DNA of 6,418 bases from contig PBXF01000040.1 of assembly GCA_002727515.1 (NCBI GenBank), forward strand, positions 25,951 through 32,368, in the 5' to 3' direction. A model generated the notes under the pieces. It saw only the letters and a program-made list of their open reading frames with translations, ran no database searches and had not been told where the DNA came from. Positions 1 through 6,418 of the stretch are shown piece by piece; position 1 is the first letter of the stretch, and every line of letters starts with the position of its first letter. This DNA comes from Methanobacteriota archaeon. GTDB lineage: Archaea > Thermoplasmatota > Poseidoniia > Poseidoniales > Poseidoniaceae. A program made the position numbers and the translations under genes.

Positions 1-2036
1 AATCCATGTCTCTTGGAGATCATGGTTCCAGGCCTAGATAGTAGGTAAGCACCAGAAATGTGGTCATGTATACCACCAATAACCGCTCCACCATATCTTG
101 GTGTTAGGATGTGCTCTTGTACTCTCATCAGAATCTTTGCTTCTGCTCTAGCTTCTTCGCTTTGAATAACGTGTAGGTTCATTTCGTCACCATCGAAATC
201 AGCGTTGTAAGGAGTACAAACAGCCAGATTGAATCTAAATGTATGGCCTTCCATAACTCTAACTTCGTGAACCATCATGGACATTCTGTGAAGAGACGGC
301 TGTCTGTTGAATATGACAACGTCTCCATCGATTAGATGCCTTTCAACCTGCAGACCTGGTTTTGGATTTCCAGTTCTGAAATCAACTGTCGCTAGTTTGT
401 CTTCGACTTGGGTTCTTTCTCCCCACTCATTCTCTGGGCTTCCGCAGTGTGGGCAAGTAACTTGCAAATGTTCAGGGAATGGCGTATCTGGATTTGCCAA
501 TTCGAATAACCATCTGTTGTGCAGAATAGCTCTTGGGTCATCATCTGCTAGTGGATTACCATCGATATCTTCCCCTCTTAGATTAGCAATTGTTGCTTTC
601 TCATCTATTGAATAAGAAACTAGGTCTTCGGCTCCTTCTTCCTTGGTTATGAATTTCTTTACAACCAATCCTGGAAGGAAATTCGGTGCTGGCATAACTG
701 AATGAAGGTCGAATCTTTGTGTTGTTTCTTCCATACATTCAGGGTTGTGACATCGGAATCCTGAGTTAATCAATCTGCTTCTTTGATTGATTTTTCTTCT
801 TCTGCCATTAGAATCTACTACATAGTTTACACCAGGATGTACATCAGGGCCACGAAGAATCATTTGCCTCATCTGTTCCTTGTTTCTGGTAGTTACTCTG
901 ATTGGAACTGTTAATTCCTTTGCAATCTTCTTAGGAACTCCAACTTCATTTACTCCCAAATATGGGTCAGGCGAAATTACAGATCGTGCACAGAAGTTAA
1001 CACGCTTTCCAGACAAGTTAGAACGGAATCTTCCTTCTTTTCCTTTCAGTCTCTGTGTCAAAGTCTTCAGTGTTCTACCAGATCGGTGTCTTGCAGGAGG
1101 AATTCCGCTTGTTTGATTGTCGAAATATGTAGTTACGTGGTATTGTAACAGTTCCCATAGATCTTCAACAATCAATTGTGGGGCTCCAGCATCACGGTTT
1201 TCACGTAGTCTCTGGTTAATCCTCAAAACGTCAACCAATTTGTGGGTTAAATCGTCTTCTGAGCGGTCGCCCGAATCTAGTGTAATTGATGGTCTTACAG
1301 TGATTGGAGGAACTGGTAGAACTTGTAGAATAATCCATTCAGGCCTATTCTCTTTATGCATACCAAGGAAAATCAATTGGTCATCAGGTATACCTTGCAA
1401 CCATTCACGGATATCCCTAGCGTTCAATTTCCTTTCAGTTTCCTTTGCACTACCTTGATGTGTCATTTTTTCCTTGAAAGTAGTAGGTTTGTCAAGTATA
1501 ATTTTTCCTTGTTGTGCATGACAGTGCATACAAACAGATCTCTTAGCCTCAGAAGTTTTCTTTTCTATTTCTTTGATGATTTTTGAGAATTCTGTTGAAC
1601 CCACTCCGTGCTTTGTAATCAAATCACGTACTCTGTGCTTGTAGTAATCTTGCTCTGATAATTCAGGATTTGAAGGGTGTGTACCTGCAGAATCGTGTAG
1701 TAAAATTTCGCTACATGTGTTACAAGTAGCTTTTAACGCTGTTTTTATCAAGTTCACGAAACCGATGTGGACTACTGGCAATTCAAGCTGGATGTGTCCG
1801 AAATGCCCTGGGCTTTCGTCATACTTACAGTTGTCAGTAGGACATAGTAATCCAGGTTCAATAACACCCATGTGAGGGTCCATTAGACCTTGTCTGAATG
1901 CGTGACCATCGTCCTTGTATGTATCTGCAGTTTTTACTTCAACAGAAGACATCTTTCTGATTTCTTTAGGGTCCATTAGACCGAATCTAATTCCAGCGAT
2001 CCTCTTAGGGATTAATGTTGTAGCATTTCGACTCAT
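1..2036 (-). CDS. rpoA1: DNA-directed RNA polymerase subunit A' (Rpo1N), N-terminal 678 codons, cut by the window edge
   Basis: This is the N-terminal part of the catalytic largest subunit (Rpb1/beta-prime family), which builds the clamp and half of the active site. In order I see: an N-terminal clamp zinc region (C65, C70, S75, H78 within a PGHFGH motif); a second clamp zinc site with intact CxxC pairs C105/C108 and C169/C172; the KGKEGRFRSNLSGKR clamp-core/switch segment and ISPDP; NRQPSLHRMSMM; and the catalytic NADFDGDEM with D613, D615 and D617 binding Mg-A. The visible end matches the QEHIL-PRYGG stretch that follows the active site. Between about I416 and K559 there are some 142 residues where Rpb1/A' proteins usually have about 15; this block contains C429/C434 and C528/C531. 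The S75 position is normally Cys. The ATG overlaps the rpoB stop (ATGA) and has GGAGGAT 5 nt upstream. No frameshift is seen; the missing 3' end is only the window boundary. Confidence 0.98.
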   Translation of the reverse strand, partial: MSRNATTLIPKRIAGIRFGLMDPKEIRKMSSVEVKTADTYKDDGHAFRQGLMDPHMGVIEPGLLCPTDNCKYDESPGHFGHIQLELPVVHIGFVNLIKTALKATCNTCSEILLHDSAGTHPSNPELSEQDYYKHRVRDLITKHGVGSTEFSKIIKEIEKKTSEAKRSVCMHCHAQQGKIILDKPTTFKEKMTHQGSAKETERKLNARDIREWLQGIPDDQLIFLGMHKENRPEWIILQVLPVPPITVRPSITLDSGDRSEDDLTHKLVDVLRINQRLRENRDAGAPQLIVEDLWELLQYHVTTYFDNQTSGIPPARHRSGRTLKTLTQRLKGKEGRFRSNLSGKRVNFCARSVISPDPYLGVNEVGVPKKIAKELTVPIRVTTRNKEQMRQMILRGPDVHPGVNYVVDSNGRRRKINQRSRLINSGFRCHNPECMEETTQRFDLHSVMPAPNFLPGLVVKKFITKEEGAEDLVSYSIDEKATIANLRGEDIDGNPLADDDPRAILHNRWLFELANPDTPFPEHLQVTCPHCGSPENEWGERTQVEDKLATVDFRTGNPKPGLQVERHLIDGDVVIFNRQPSLHRMSMMVHEVRVMEGHTFRFNLAVCTPYNADFDGDEMNLHVIQSEEARAEAKILMRVQEHILTPRYGGAVIGGIHDHISGAYLLSRPGTMISKRHG

Positions 2037-5000
2037 CTTCTATCCTCCAGTTCTAAACGCATTGCTACCCCGAGACTCTTCATCTCATCGAGTAACAACT
2101 TGAATGCATATGATGTCTGAACCTTGTAGACTTCAGCACCATCTCCTTCAATAGGTGAAACGTAAGTACGCCTCTTTGGATCGTACCATGCAATGTGTCC
2201 AGATTTAGCACAAACGAATAAATCAATACCGTCAGATTCATCTAATAATCTGTCTTTGATAACCATGGATGCTCCATGCGCAATCAAACAATCACGTTCC
2301 ATTTCTCCAAATCTCAATCCACCTTGTCTGGCTCTACCTTCAGTAGGCTGTCTTGTTAGAATCTGTACTCTTCCACGGCTTCTTGCGTGAATCTTTCCAG
2401 AAACCATGTGATGCAGTTTCTGATAGTAGATACAACCAATGAAGATTTCTGCAGGATAAGTTTCTCCAGTCTCTCCGTTGATCATTACTTCTCTGCCGGT
2501 GTGGCTGTAACCATTTCTTGCTAGGCTATCTCTTAGACTGCCTTCTTTTTCTCCACGGAATGCTGTTCCGTCAATTCTTCTACCTTCTAGGGAACCAACT
2601 TTGCCTCCAATCATTTCTAGAACGTGCGCCACTGTCATTCTGGATGGAATAGCGTGTGGGTTAATGATTAGGTCTGGAACGATACCATCCTTTGTGAATG
2701 GCATATCTTCAGAATCGACTAGTCTTCCTATGACACCTTTCTGGCCGTGTCTTGACGCAAACTTATCTCCTACTTCTGGAATCTTATGTGAACGCACCAT
2801 TACTCTAACAAGTCTACCTGAATCGAGTGATTCTGTGACATAAACGTTGTCAACATATCCTTTTTCTCCATGCCTAACTAGCATAGATGATTCTCTTCTT
2901 TCTTGAGCCTGTAAGAACGCACCAGCTCCAGTTTCTTCTAAGAATCTTGGAGGACTTGTCTTTCCTACTAATACATCTCCACCTTCAAGGTACTTCTCAG
3001 GATGAGGAAGTCCATCTCCTTCCAAGTGTAGGTATTCATCAACAGGCTTCAATCCCTTGACTTCTTCAAGACCTGTTCCTGGTATCTCGATTTCTTCTAC
3101 CTGTCCACCAGGGAATCTTCTTCTCTCAGCATTGTATGTTCTGTTAAATGTAGAGCGGCCTAATCCTCTTTGAACACTTGATCTGTTCATGATTACAGCG
3201 TCCTGCATGTTGTATCCATGCAGACTCATAACAGCCACGATGAAGTTTTGTCCACCAGGCCTGTTGTCGAAATTAGTGGTATCCATCGCTTGAGTGTGGG
3301 TAATTGACCTCTGCGGGTAATGGAGAACGTGCAATCTTGTATCTGGCCTTAGCCTGTAGTTTGATGAAGGCAATCCTAGAGATTGCTTTACCATTGCAGT
3401 TCCACCGGTAACACGAGGTGTCGAGTTGTGTTCAGGGTAAGGAATCAGTGACGCACAAACACCCAATACCAGTTGTGGATCGATTTCACAGTGTGTGTGT
3501 TCGCTAGTATACTCTAGAGGTACTTCAAATTCTGCAGTTGCTGCTTCACCGTTTGGTAGTTTTACTCTGGCTTGCAATTTTGCAACAGTTGCTCCAGGTT
3601 CACCAAGGTTCATCCATGTAATTGTCGAATGACTTACTGGTCTTCCAGCGTGTTCATTTCCTTCAGGGATAACTTCTGGTAATACGAATGGTCTAGGAGC
3701 GATGTAGAGATCTTCTTCTTCATCAGCGTCAATCCATTCAACAACACCTTCGTTAACAAGGTCTGTGAATGTCAATTCTCCGTTGGAGACCATTTCTAAA
3801 TGATTCTGAGTTAGCCTCGGTGCTCCGTCGTATAGAATTAGAACTGGTCTTAGAATTCTTCCCTTATCGGTATTGATGAAAATATCTCTATTGGTCGCAT
3901 CATACCTGATGGAAACTTCGGGTCGAATTGAACCTCTTCTTCTCGCATTCTTGAATTGTGTAATTAGATTCTTTCCTCTTTTATGAACACCGTAAATATC
4001 ACCATTTACGTGTATCCTGTCACCATCAGTCCAATCATCAGGTTGGAATACATCCATTTCATCAAGCCTTCCTTTGATTTCGGTTTCTGGTATTGCTTCA
4101 GAAATGTCAATCATCTGTGCTGCATTCTTTACAAGTCCACAGTTCTGGCCTTCAGGTGTCTCGTTGGGGCATAATCGTCCCCACTGTGTTGGGTGTAAAT
4201 CTCTTGCTTCGAAGTGAGGTTGGCTCCTTACCAATGGGCTGGTTACACGCCTCATGTGAGATAGAGCAGATAAGTAAGTAGTTCTGTCAAGCAATTGACT
4301 TACTCCGGATCTTCCACCTACCCAGTTTCCTGTAGCTAGTGCATGCATGATTTTGCTGCTAAGAACATCTGGTCTCAAACACGCAGTAATCTTCAACTCT
4401 CTCTTTCTGTTGTGGTGTCTCTCAAGTTGATACTTTAGGTCACGTGCGAGTTGGTTCATAGAAACACGGAATAAGTCTTCAATTAGATCTCCAGCTAGTC
4501 TTACTCTCTTGTTTGCGTAGTGGTCTTTGTCGTTTGGCTTTCTATTAGTGATTGCCATTTCTAAAACTTGGCGAACAATTCTTCCAAGGAAAATTGCTTT
4601 CTTCTTTCTATCCTCGACACTGTCACCCAAGTGAGGAAGTAATTCTCTATCTAGAAGTTGAATGACTCTTGCTTCTCTGTATTCTTTCTGTTGACCTGCT
4701 GCGAATTTCTTCTCAAGCCAGACGTGAGCTTCTTCTGCTGAATCAACATTGTATTCTTCGTTGTCTTTTACTTCGTTGATGTTGGCGACAATGTACTTGA
4801 AAGTTTCAGTAGGACCTGCTATTGCTTGGAACAACTCTTGGTCGTTTTCAATTCCGAGTGCTCTCATCAACAATACAACTGGGATTGCAGTTGTCCCAGC
4901 GGTACTAATCTTTACCATTAGCATACCATCTCTTCTCTTTTCTACTGTCAATGGTTTTCTCATACCATCTCTTTGGGAGAAGATCTTAGCAACTTCTGTT

Positions 5001-5644
5001 TGTTTTGCATATCTGTTGTTGATTTCAACAGTAACTCGGTTTGGGGCAAGGTCTTCCATTGAAATTAGTACTCTTTCAGTACCATTAATGATGAAATAAC
5101 CACCGGGATCAAGCGGATCTTCGCCCTTCTTTCTCAAAAGACTGTCCAGTACCTTGCGGTCTTCTTCAGATGTAGTTGGGTGTAATTGCCTGTCGCCAGC
5201 GATGTGGCTTGGATGTAGATTACATCTCTTACTTCTGACCATGATTGGCATGCTGCCAACTTGAACACCTTTCTCAGTTAGACCTGGCTGATCGTCTTTG
5301 TAGATTGTGAAATCCATTTGAACAGGGGACATGTAGGTTAATTTTCTGAGTCGGCATTCCATTGGGAGAGATGCGTGGTCTGAACCATCTGCTTCTCTGA
5401 TATTAGGTTCTCCGAGTTGGATATTCTTTACACGGATTACTATGTTTTGGTCCAATACGTCGAGTTTGACTAGGCCGCCTTCATCGTCCACTACATCTTC
5501 ATCAGTTCCTACCCTAATACTTCTGACAATCTTCTCCATTCTCGATAGTGTGTTATCACTAGAAGGTATACAATCATCATAGGATGCTAATTGATGGTTA
5601 ACTAGGCTTCGTTGTTTGAAAAATGCTTCAATTATTTCTTTCAT
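2033..5644 (-). CDS. rpoB: DNA-directed RNA polymerase subunit B (Rpo2), complete and unsplit
   Basis: This is the second-largest polymerase subunit (Rpb2/beta family), 1203 aa, which forms the protrusion, lobe, fork, wall and hybrid-binding parts of the enzyme. Visible landmarks are DPGGYFIINGTERV near residues 178-192, NKRVRLAGDL near 375-385, the fork motif CPNETPEG ending near 498, IPYPEHN near 735-740, GYNMQDAVIMN around Q814/D815, KTSPPRF near 895-901, KIPEVGDKFASRHGQKG (K954 to G970, including the NTP-site lysines K961 and K969), IPSRMTVAH, and a C-terminal clamp segment ending AFKLLLDEMKSLGV. The chain is continuous, unlike the split B'/B'' of many methanogens and haloarchaea. Three oddities are seen: Gln at the conserved Glu next to D815; a C-terminal zinc motif reduced to one Cys (C1145, S1148, S1163, E1166); and roughly 55 extra residues around 651-711. 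The start has TGAGGTGAT just upstream. It follows rpoH by 14 nt and overlaps rpoA1 by 4 nt. Confidence 0.98.
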   Translation of the reverse strand: MKEIIEAFFKQRSLVNHQLASYDDCIPSSDNTLSRMEKIVRSIRVGTDEDVVDDEGGLVKLDVLDQNIVIRVKNIQLGEPNIREADGSDHASLPMECRLRKLTYMSPVQMDFTIYKDDQPGLTEKGVQVGSMPIMVRSKRCNLHPSHIAGDRQLHPTTSEEDRKVLDSLLRKKGEDPLDPGGYFIINGTERVLISMEDLAPNRVTVEINNRYAKQTEVAKIFSQRDGMRKPLTVEKRRDGMLMVKISTAGTTAIPVVLLMRALGIENDQELFQAIAGPTETFKYIVANINEVKDNEEYNVDSAEEAHVWLEKKFAAGQQKEYREARVIQLLDRELLPHLGDSVEDRKKKAIFLGRIVRQVLEMAITNRKPNDKDHYANKRVRLAGDLIEDLFRVSMNQLARDLKYQLERHHNRKRELKITACLRPDVLSSKIMHALATGNWVGGRSGVSQLLDRTTYLSALSHMRRVTSPLVRSQPHFEARDLHPTQWGRLCPNETPEGQNCGLVKNAAQMIDISEAIPETEIKGRLDEMDVFQPDDWTDGDRIHVNGDIYGVHKRGKNLITQFKNARRRGSIRPEVSIRYDATNRDIFINTDKGRILRPVLILYDGAPRLTQNHLEMVSNGELTFTDLVNEGVVEWIDADEEEDLYIAPRPFVLPEVIPEGNEHAGRPVSHSTITWMNLGEPGATVAKLQARVKLPNGEAATAEFEVPLEYTSEHTHCEIDPQLVLGVCASLIPYPEHNSTPRVTGGTAMVKQSLGLPSSNYRLRPDTRLHVLHYPQRSITHTQAMDTTNFDNRPGGQNFIVAVMSLHGYNMQDAVIMNRSSVQRGLGRSTFNRTYNAERRRFPGGQVEEIEIPGTGLEEVKGLKPVDEYLHLEGDGLPHPEKYLEGGDVLVGKTSPPRFLEETGAGAFLQAQERRESSMLVRHGEKGYVDNVYVTESLDSGRLVRVMVRSHKIPEVGDKFASRHGQKGVIGRLVDSEDMPFTKDGIVPDLIINPHAIPSRMTVAHVLEMIGGKVGSLEGRRIDGTAFRGEKEGSLRDSLARNGYSHTGREVMINGETGETYPAEIFIGCIYYQKLHHMVSGKIHARSRGRVQILTRQPTEGRARQGGLRFGEMERDCLIAHGASMVIKDRLLDESDGIDLFVCAKSGHIAWYDPKRRTYVSPIEGDGAEVYKVQTSYAFKLLLDEMKSLGVAMRLELEDRR
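2042..2048 (-). promoter_or_regulatory. Shine-Dalgarno site for rpoA1 inside the end of rpoB
   Basis: GGAGGAT on the minus strand lies within the last codons of rpoB and ends 5 nt before the rpoA1 ATG. Together with the ATGA stop/start overlap at 2033-2036, it indicates translational coupling, which would help keep B and A' equimolar. Confidence 0.85.
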
Positions 5645-5647
5645 GAT

Positions 5648-5656
5648 ATCACCTCA
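5648..5656 (-). promoter_or_regulatory. Strong Shine-Dalgarno site for rpoB
   Basis: TGAGGTGAT on the minus strand is a near-perfect complement of the archaeal 16S rRNA 3' end (remembered as ATCACCTCC). The GAGGTG core ends 5 nt before the rpoB ATG. The site fills most of the 14-nt gap after the rpoH stop codon, so ribosomes leaving rpoH can re-initiate on rpoB. Confidence 0.9.
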
Positions 5657-5658
5657 GC

Positions 5659-6279
5659 TCAGCTGCCCTCCACGATTAGTCTGTAAGCAACTGACTTGCC
5701 TGCAGATGGAGATTTTCTGATAACCTTCAGCACACGGTCTGAAATCCATCCAGCAGGAAGTGGGACGTAGTCTTCTGAATCCGCCTTTGCTTCCATCATT
5801 TTTTCATGAGTTTCTTTTATGACTTGTATGACAGGGTCTGAAATTAGGATTTTTGGCAATAGTTCCTTTGCAAGCCTCATTTCTCCTGTTTCGTGGTCTT
5901 TCTGAAGAAGACCCCACGGTTCTAATTCTGATTCTTCATCCTCGACTGGAATCAATTCCTGGTGTGGTACAATTATGTGGTTGAGTACATTGAATTTCTC
6001 ACCCGCTAGATCATTGTCTTCAACTTCTGCAATTGCGGTCTTTGAGATGGTTATTTTCTTGCCTCGCTTCTTCTGTCTTCTGTTTCCTAATTCAGCAAGA
6101 GCGTTCATTGCATCTGTAAATGTTTGGTCATCTTTTGAGACACCAAGAGTCGAGGCTATTTCATCAGCCGTCATGGATTTAATGTCGTTCATGTTCCGGT
6201 CGGTCGCCAACTTGTGCGCATACTCTTCCGCAATTCCCATCTCCATTAGGCGTTTTTTTGTCGCCGACTTAACTACCAT
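5659..6279 (-). CDS. rpoH: DNA-directed RNA polymerase subunit H (Rpo5/Rpb5-like) with an extra N-terminal domain
   Basis: The C-terminal half is subunit H, a small polymerase subunit that sits at the downstream-DNA jaw. Numbering from the upstream ATG at 6294, the family signature starts at KFNVLNHIIVPHQEL (100-114), continues with LLPKILISDPVIQVI (145-159) and ends with the diagnostic LKVIRKSPSAG and YRLIV (189-208). Archaeal H proteins are usually about 75-85 aa; this one is about 206-211 aa. The surplus is an N-terminal segment (about residues 6-98), predicted mostly helical with an LMEMGI-EEYAHKLA pattern and a Lys/Arg-rich linker (RRQKKRGKK, 72-80), plus about 22 residues inserted at 160-186. 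The N-terminal domain resembles a small helix-hairpin-helix or UBA-like fold only by pattern. I prefer the ATG at 6279 (206 aa) because GGGGTG lies 5 nt before it, the same spacing as in rpoB and rpoA1. The ATG at 6294 would add MWGVK and has no good ribosome-binding site. Confidence 0.93.
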   Translation of the reverse strand: MVVKSATKKRLMEMGIAEEYAHKLATDRNMNDIKSMTADEIASTLGVSKDDQTFTDAMNALAELGNRRQKKRGKKITISKTAIAEVEDNDLAGEKFNVLNHIIVPHQELIPVEDEESELEPWGLLQKDHETGEMRLAKELLPKILISDPVIQVIKETHEKMMEAKADSEDYVPLPAGWISDRVLKVIRKSPSAGKSVAYRLIVEGS

Positions 6280-6284
6280 TTTGA

Positions 6285-6290
6285 CACCCC
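6285..6290 (-). promoter_or_regulatory. Shine-Dalgarno site deciding the rpoH start
   Basis: GGGGTG on the minus strand matches 5 of 6 bases of the archaeal GAGGTG ribosome-binding core. It sits exactly 5 nt before the ATG at 6279, the same spacing as at rpoB and rpoA1. It lies inside the coding region if the ATG at 6294 is used, which is why I favour the downstream start. Confidence 0.6.
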
Positions 6291-6327
6291 ACATACCCGC
6301 AGTGCATCGTTCCGGCAGTTGGTCAGG

Positions 6328-6401
6328 CGGGCCTGACGGGGTTCGAACCCGCGACCGACGGGTTAAAAGCCCGTCGCTCTACCTGACTAAGCTACAGGCC
6401 C
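6328..6401 (-). tRNA. trnK: tRNA-Lys, anticodon UUU
   Basis: The minus strand folds as a 74-nt tRNA. The acceptor stem is GGGCCTG/CAGGCCC (6395-6401 with 6329-6335), followed by discriminator G at 6328. The D arm is GCTT/GAGC, the anticodon stem ACGGG/CCCGT has loop CTTTTAA, and the anticodon TTT lies at 6365-6367. The variable loop is 5 nt (CGGTC), and the T arm GCGGG/CCCGT has loop TTCGAAC. All stems pair apart from G-U wobbles. There is no intron, and the 3' CCA is not encoded (the genome reads CCT). It decodes AAA and, with wobble, AAG. The gene ends 33-48 nt before rpoH on the same strand, so it may share a transcript with the polymerase operon. Confidence 0.97.
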
Positions 6402-6417
6402 AAATGCAATCTTGGGC
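6398..6417. repeat. Short inverted repeat spanning the tRNA-Lys leader and acceptor 5' strand
   Basis: GCCCAA at 6398-6403 and TTGGGC at 6412-6417 are perfect 6-bp inverted arms around an 8-nt loop. One arm contains the first four tRNA bases, so the leader could pair with the 5' acceptor strand before processing. It may be chance, and the promoter lies outside the window, so its role is unknown. Confidence 0.35.
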
Positions 6418-6418
6418 T

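Noticed and set aside
1..12. Apparent truncation of rpoA1
   Set aside because: The frame is open through position 1 with conserved sequence, so the end is the window boundary and not a broken gene.
307..1586. Plus-strand open frames opposite rpoA1
   Set aside because: They lie entirely antisense to a well-conserved coding region, have no recognisable domains and no ribosome-binding sites, and overlap one another.
4140..4170. Variant fork motif in RpoB (CPNETPEG where CPTETPEG or CPAETPEG is usual)
   Set aside because: This position already varies between archaea and eukaryotes, so it is not notable by itself.
1915..5099. Plus-strand open frames opposite rpoB
   Set aside because: They are shadows of the strongly conserved minus-strand rpoB frame and encode no recognisable protein.
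6253..6259. A7 run near the rpoH start that resembles a -1 slippery heptamer
   Set aside because: The zero frame continues to a full RpoH, no stimulatory structure is evident, and ordinary Lys codons explain the run. It is only a possible indel-error spot.
6328..6401. tRNA gene as an integration (att) site
   Set aside because: No integrase, repeated tRNA 3' end or foreign-looking DNA is visible; both flanks read as core genome.

Overview
The window is a housekeeping segment of an archaeal chromosome, and all real genes lie on the minus strand. In transcription order they are a tRNA-Lys(UUU) gene, rpoH (RNA polymerase subunit H, the archaeal counterpart of the Rpb5 C-terminal domain), a complete unsplit rpoB (1203 aa), and the first 678 codons of rpoA1 (subunit A'/Rpo1N), which runs off the left edge. 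rpoH-rpoB-rpoA1 is the standard archaeal RNA polymerase operon order; rpoA2 would be expected just beyond position 1.

The organism is an archaeon. The H subunit is Rpb5-like, the largest subunit starts as an A' protein, and the tRNA-Lys looks archaeal (G discriminator, no encoded CCA). A single-chain RpoB argues against most methanogens and haloarchaea, where B is split. Unsplit B, moderate base composition and several lineage-specific protein insertions fit Thermoplasmatota, most likely marine Poseidoniales (Marine Group II). That placement is inference, at about 60 percent.

Layout: 1-2036 rpoA1 (partial); 2033-5644 rpoB, whose stop overlaps the rpoA1 start as ATGA; 5659-6279 (or 6294) rpoH, 14 nt upstream of rpoB; 6328-6401 tRNA-Lys; 6402-6418 a short tRNA leader. 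The only non-coding stretches are the 14-nt rpoH-rpoB gap, the 33-48 nt between the tRNA and rpoH, and the 17-nt leader. All three mRNA starts have a Shine-Dalgarno sequence at the same 5-nt spacing, which supports tight co-translation of the polymerase subunits.

There is no mobile element, CRISPR array or defence system. The interest lies inside the polymerase, where several normally near-invariant features differ. RpoB has Gln in place of the conserved metal-B Glu. The RpoB C-terminal clamp zinc site keeps one of four Cys. The first RpoA' clamp zinc site is rearranged. RpoA' carries about 130 extra residues with two Cys pairs at the dock region, where the TFB zinc ribbon is expected to bind. 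RpoH has an extra N-terminal helical domain of about 95 residues and an internal insertion. These are read from sequence against remembered family consensus; an alignment is needed to see which are clade-wide.
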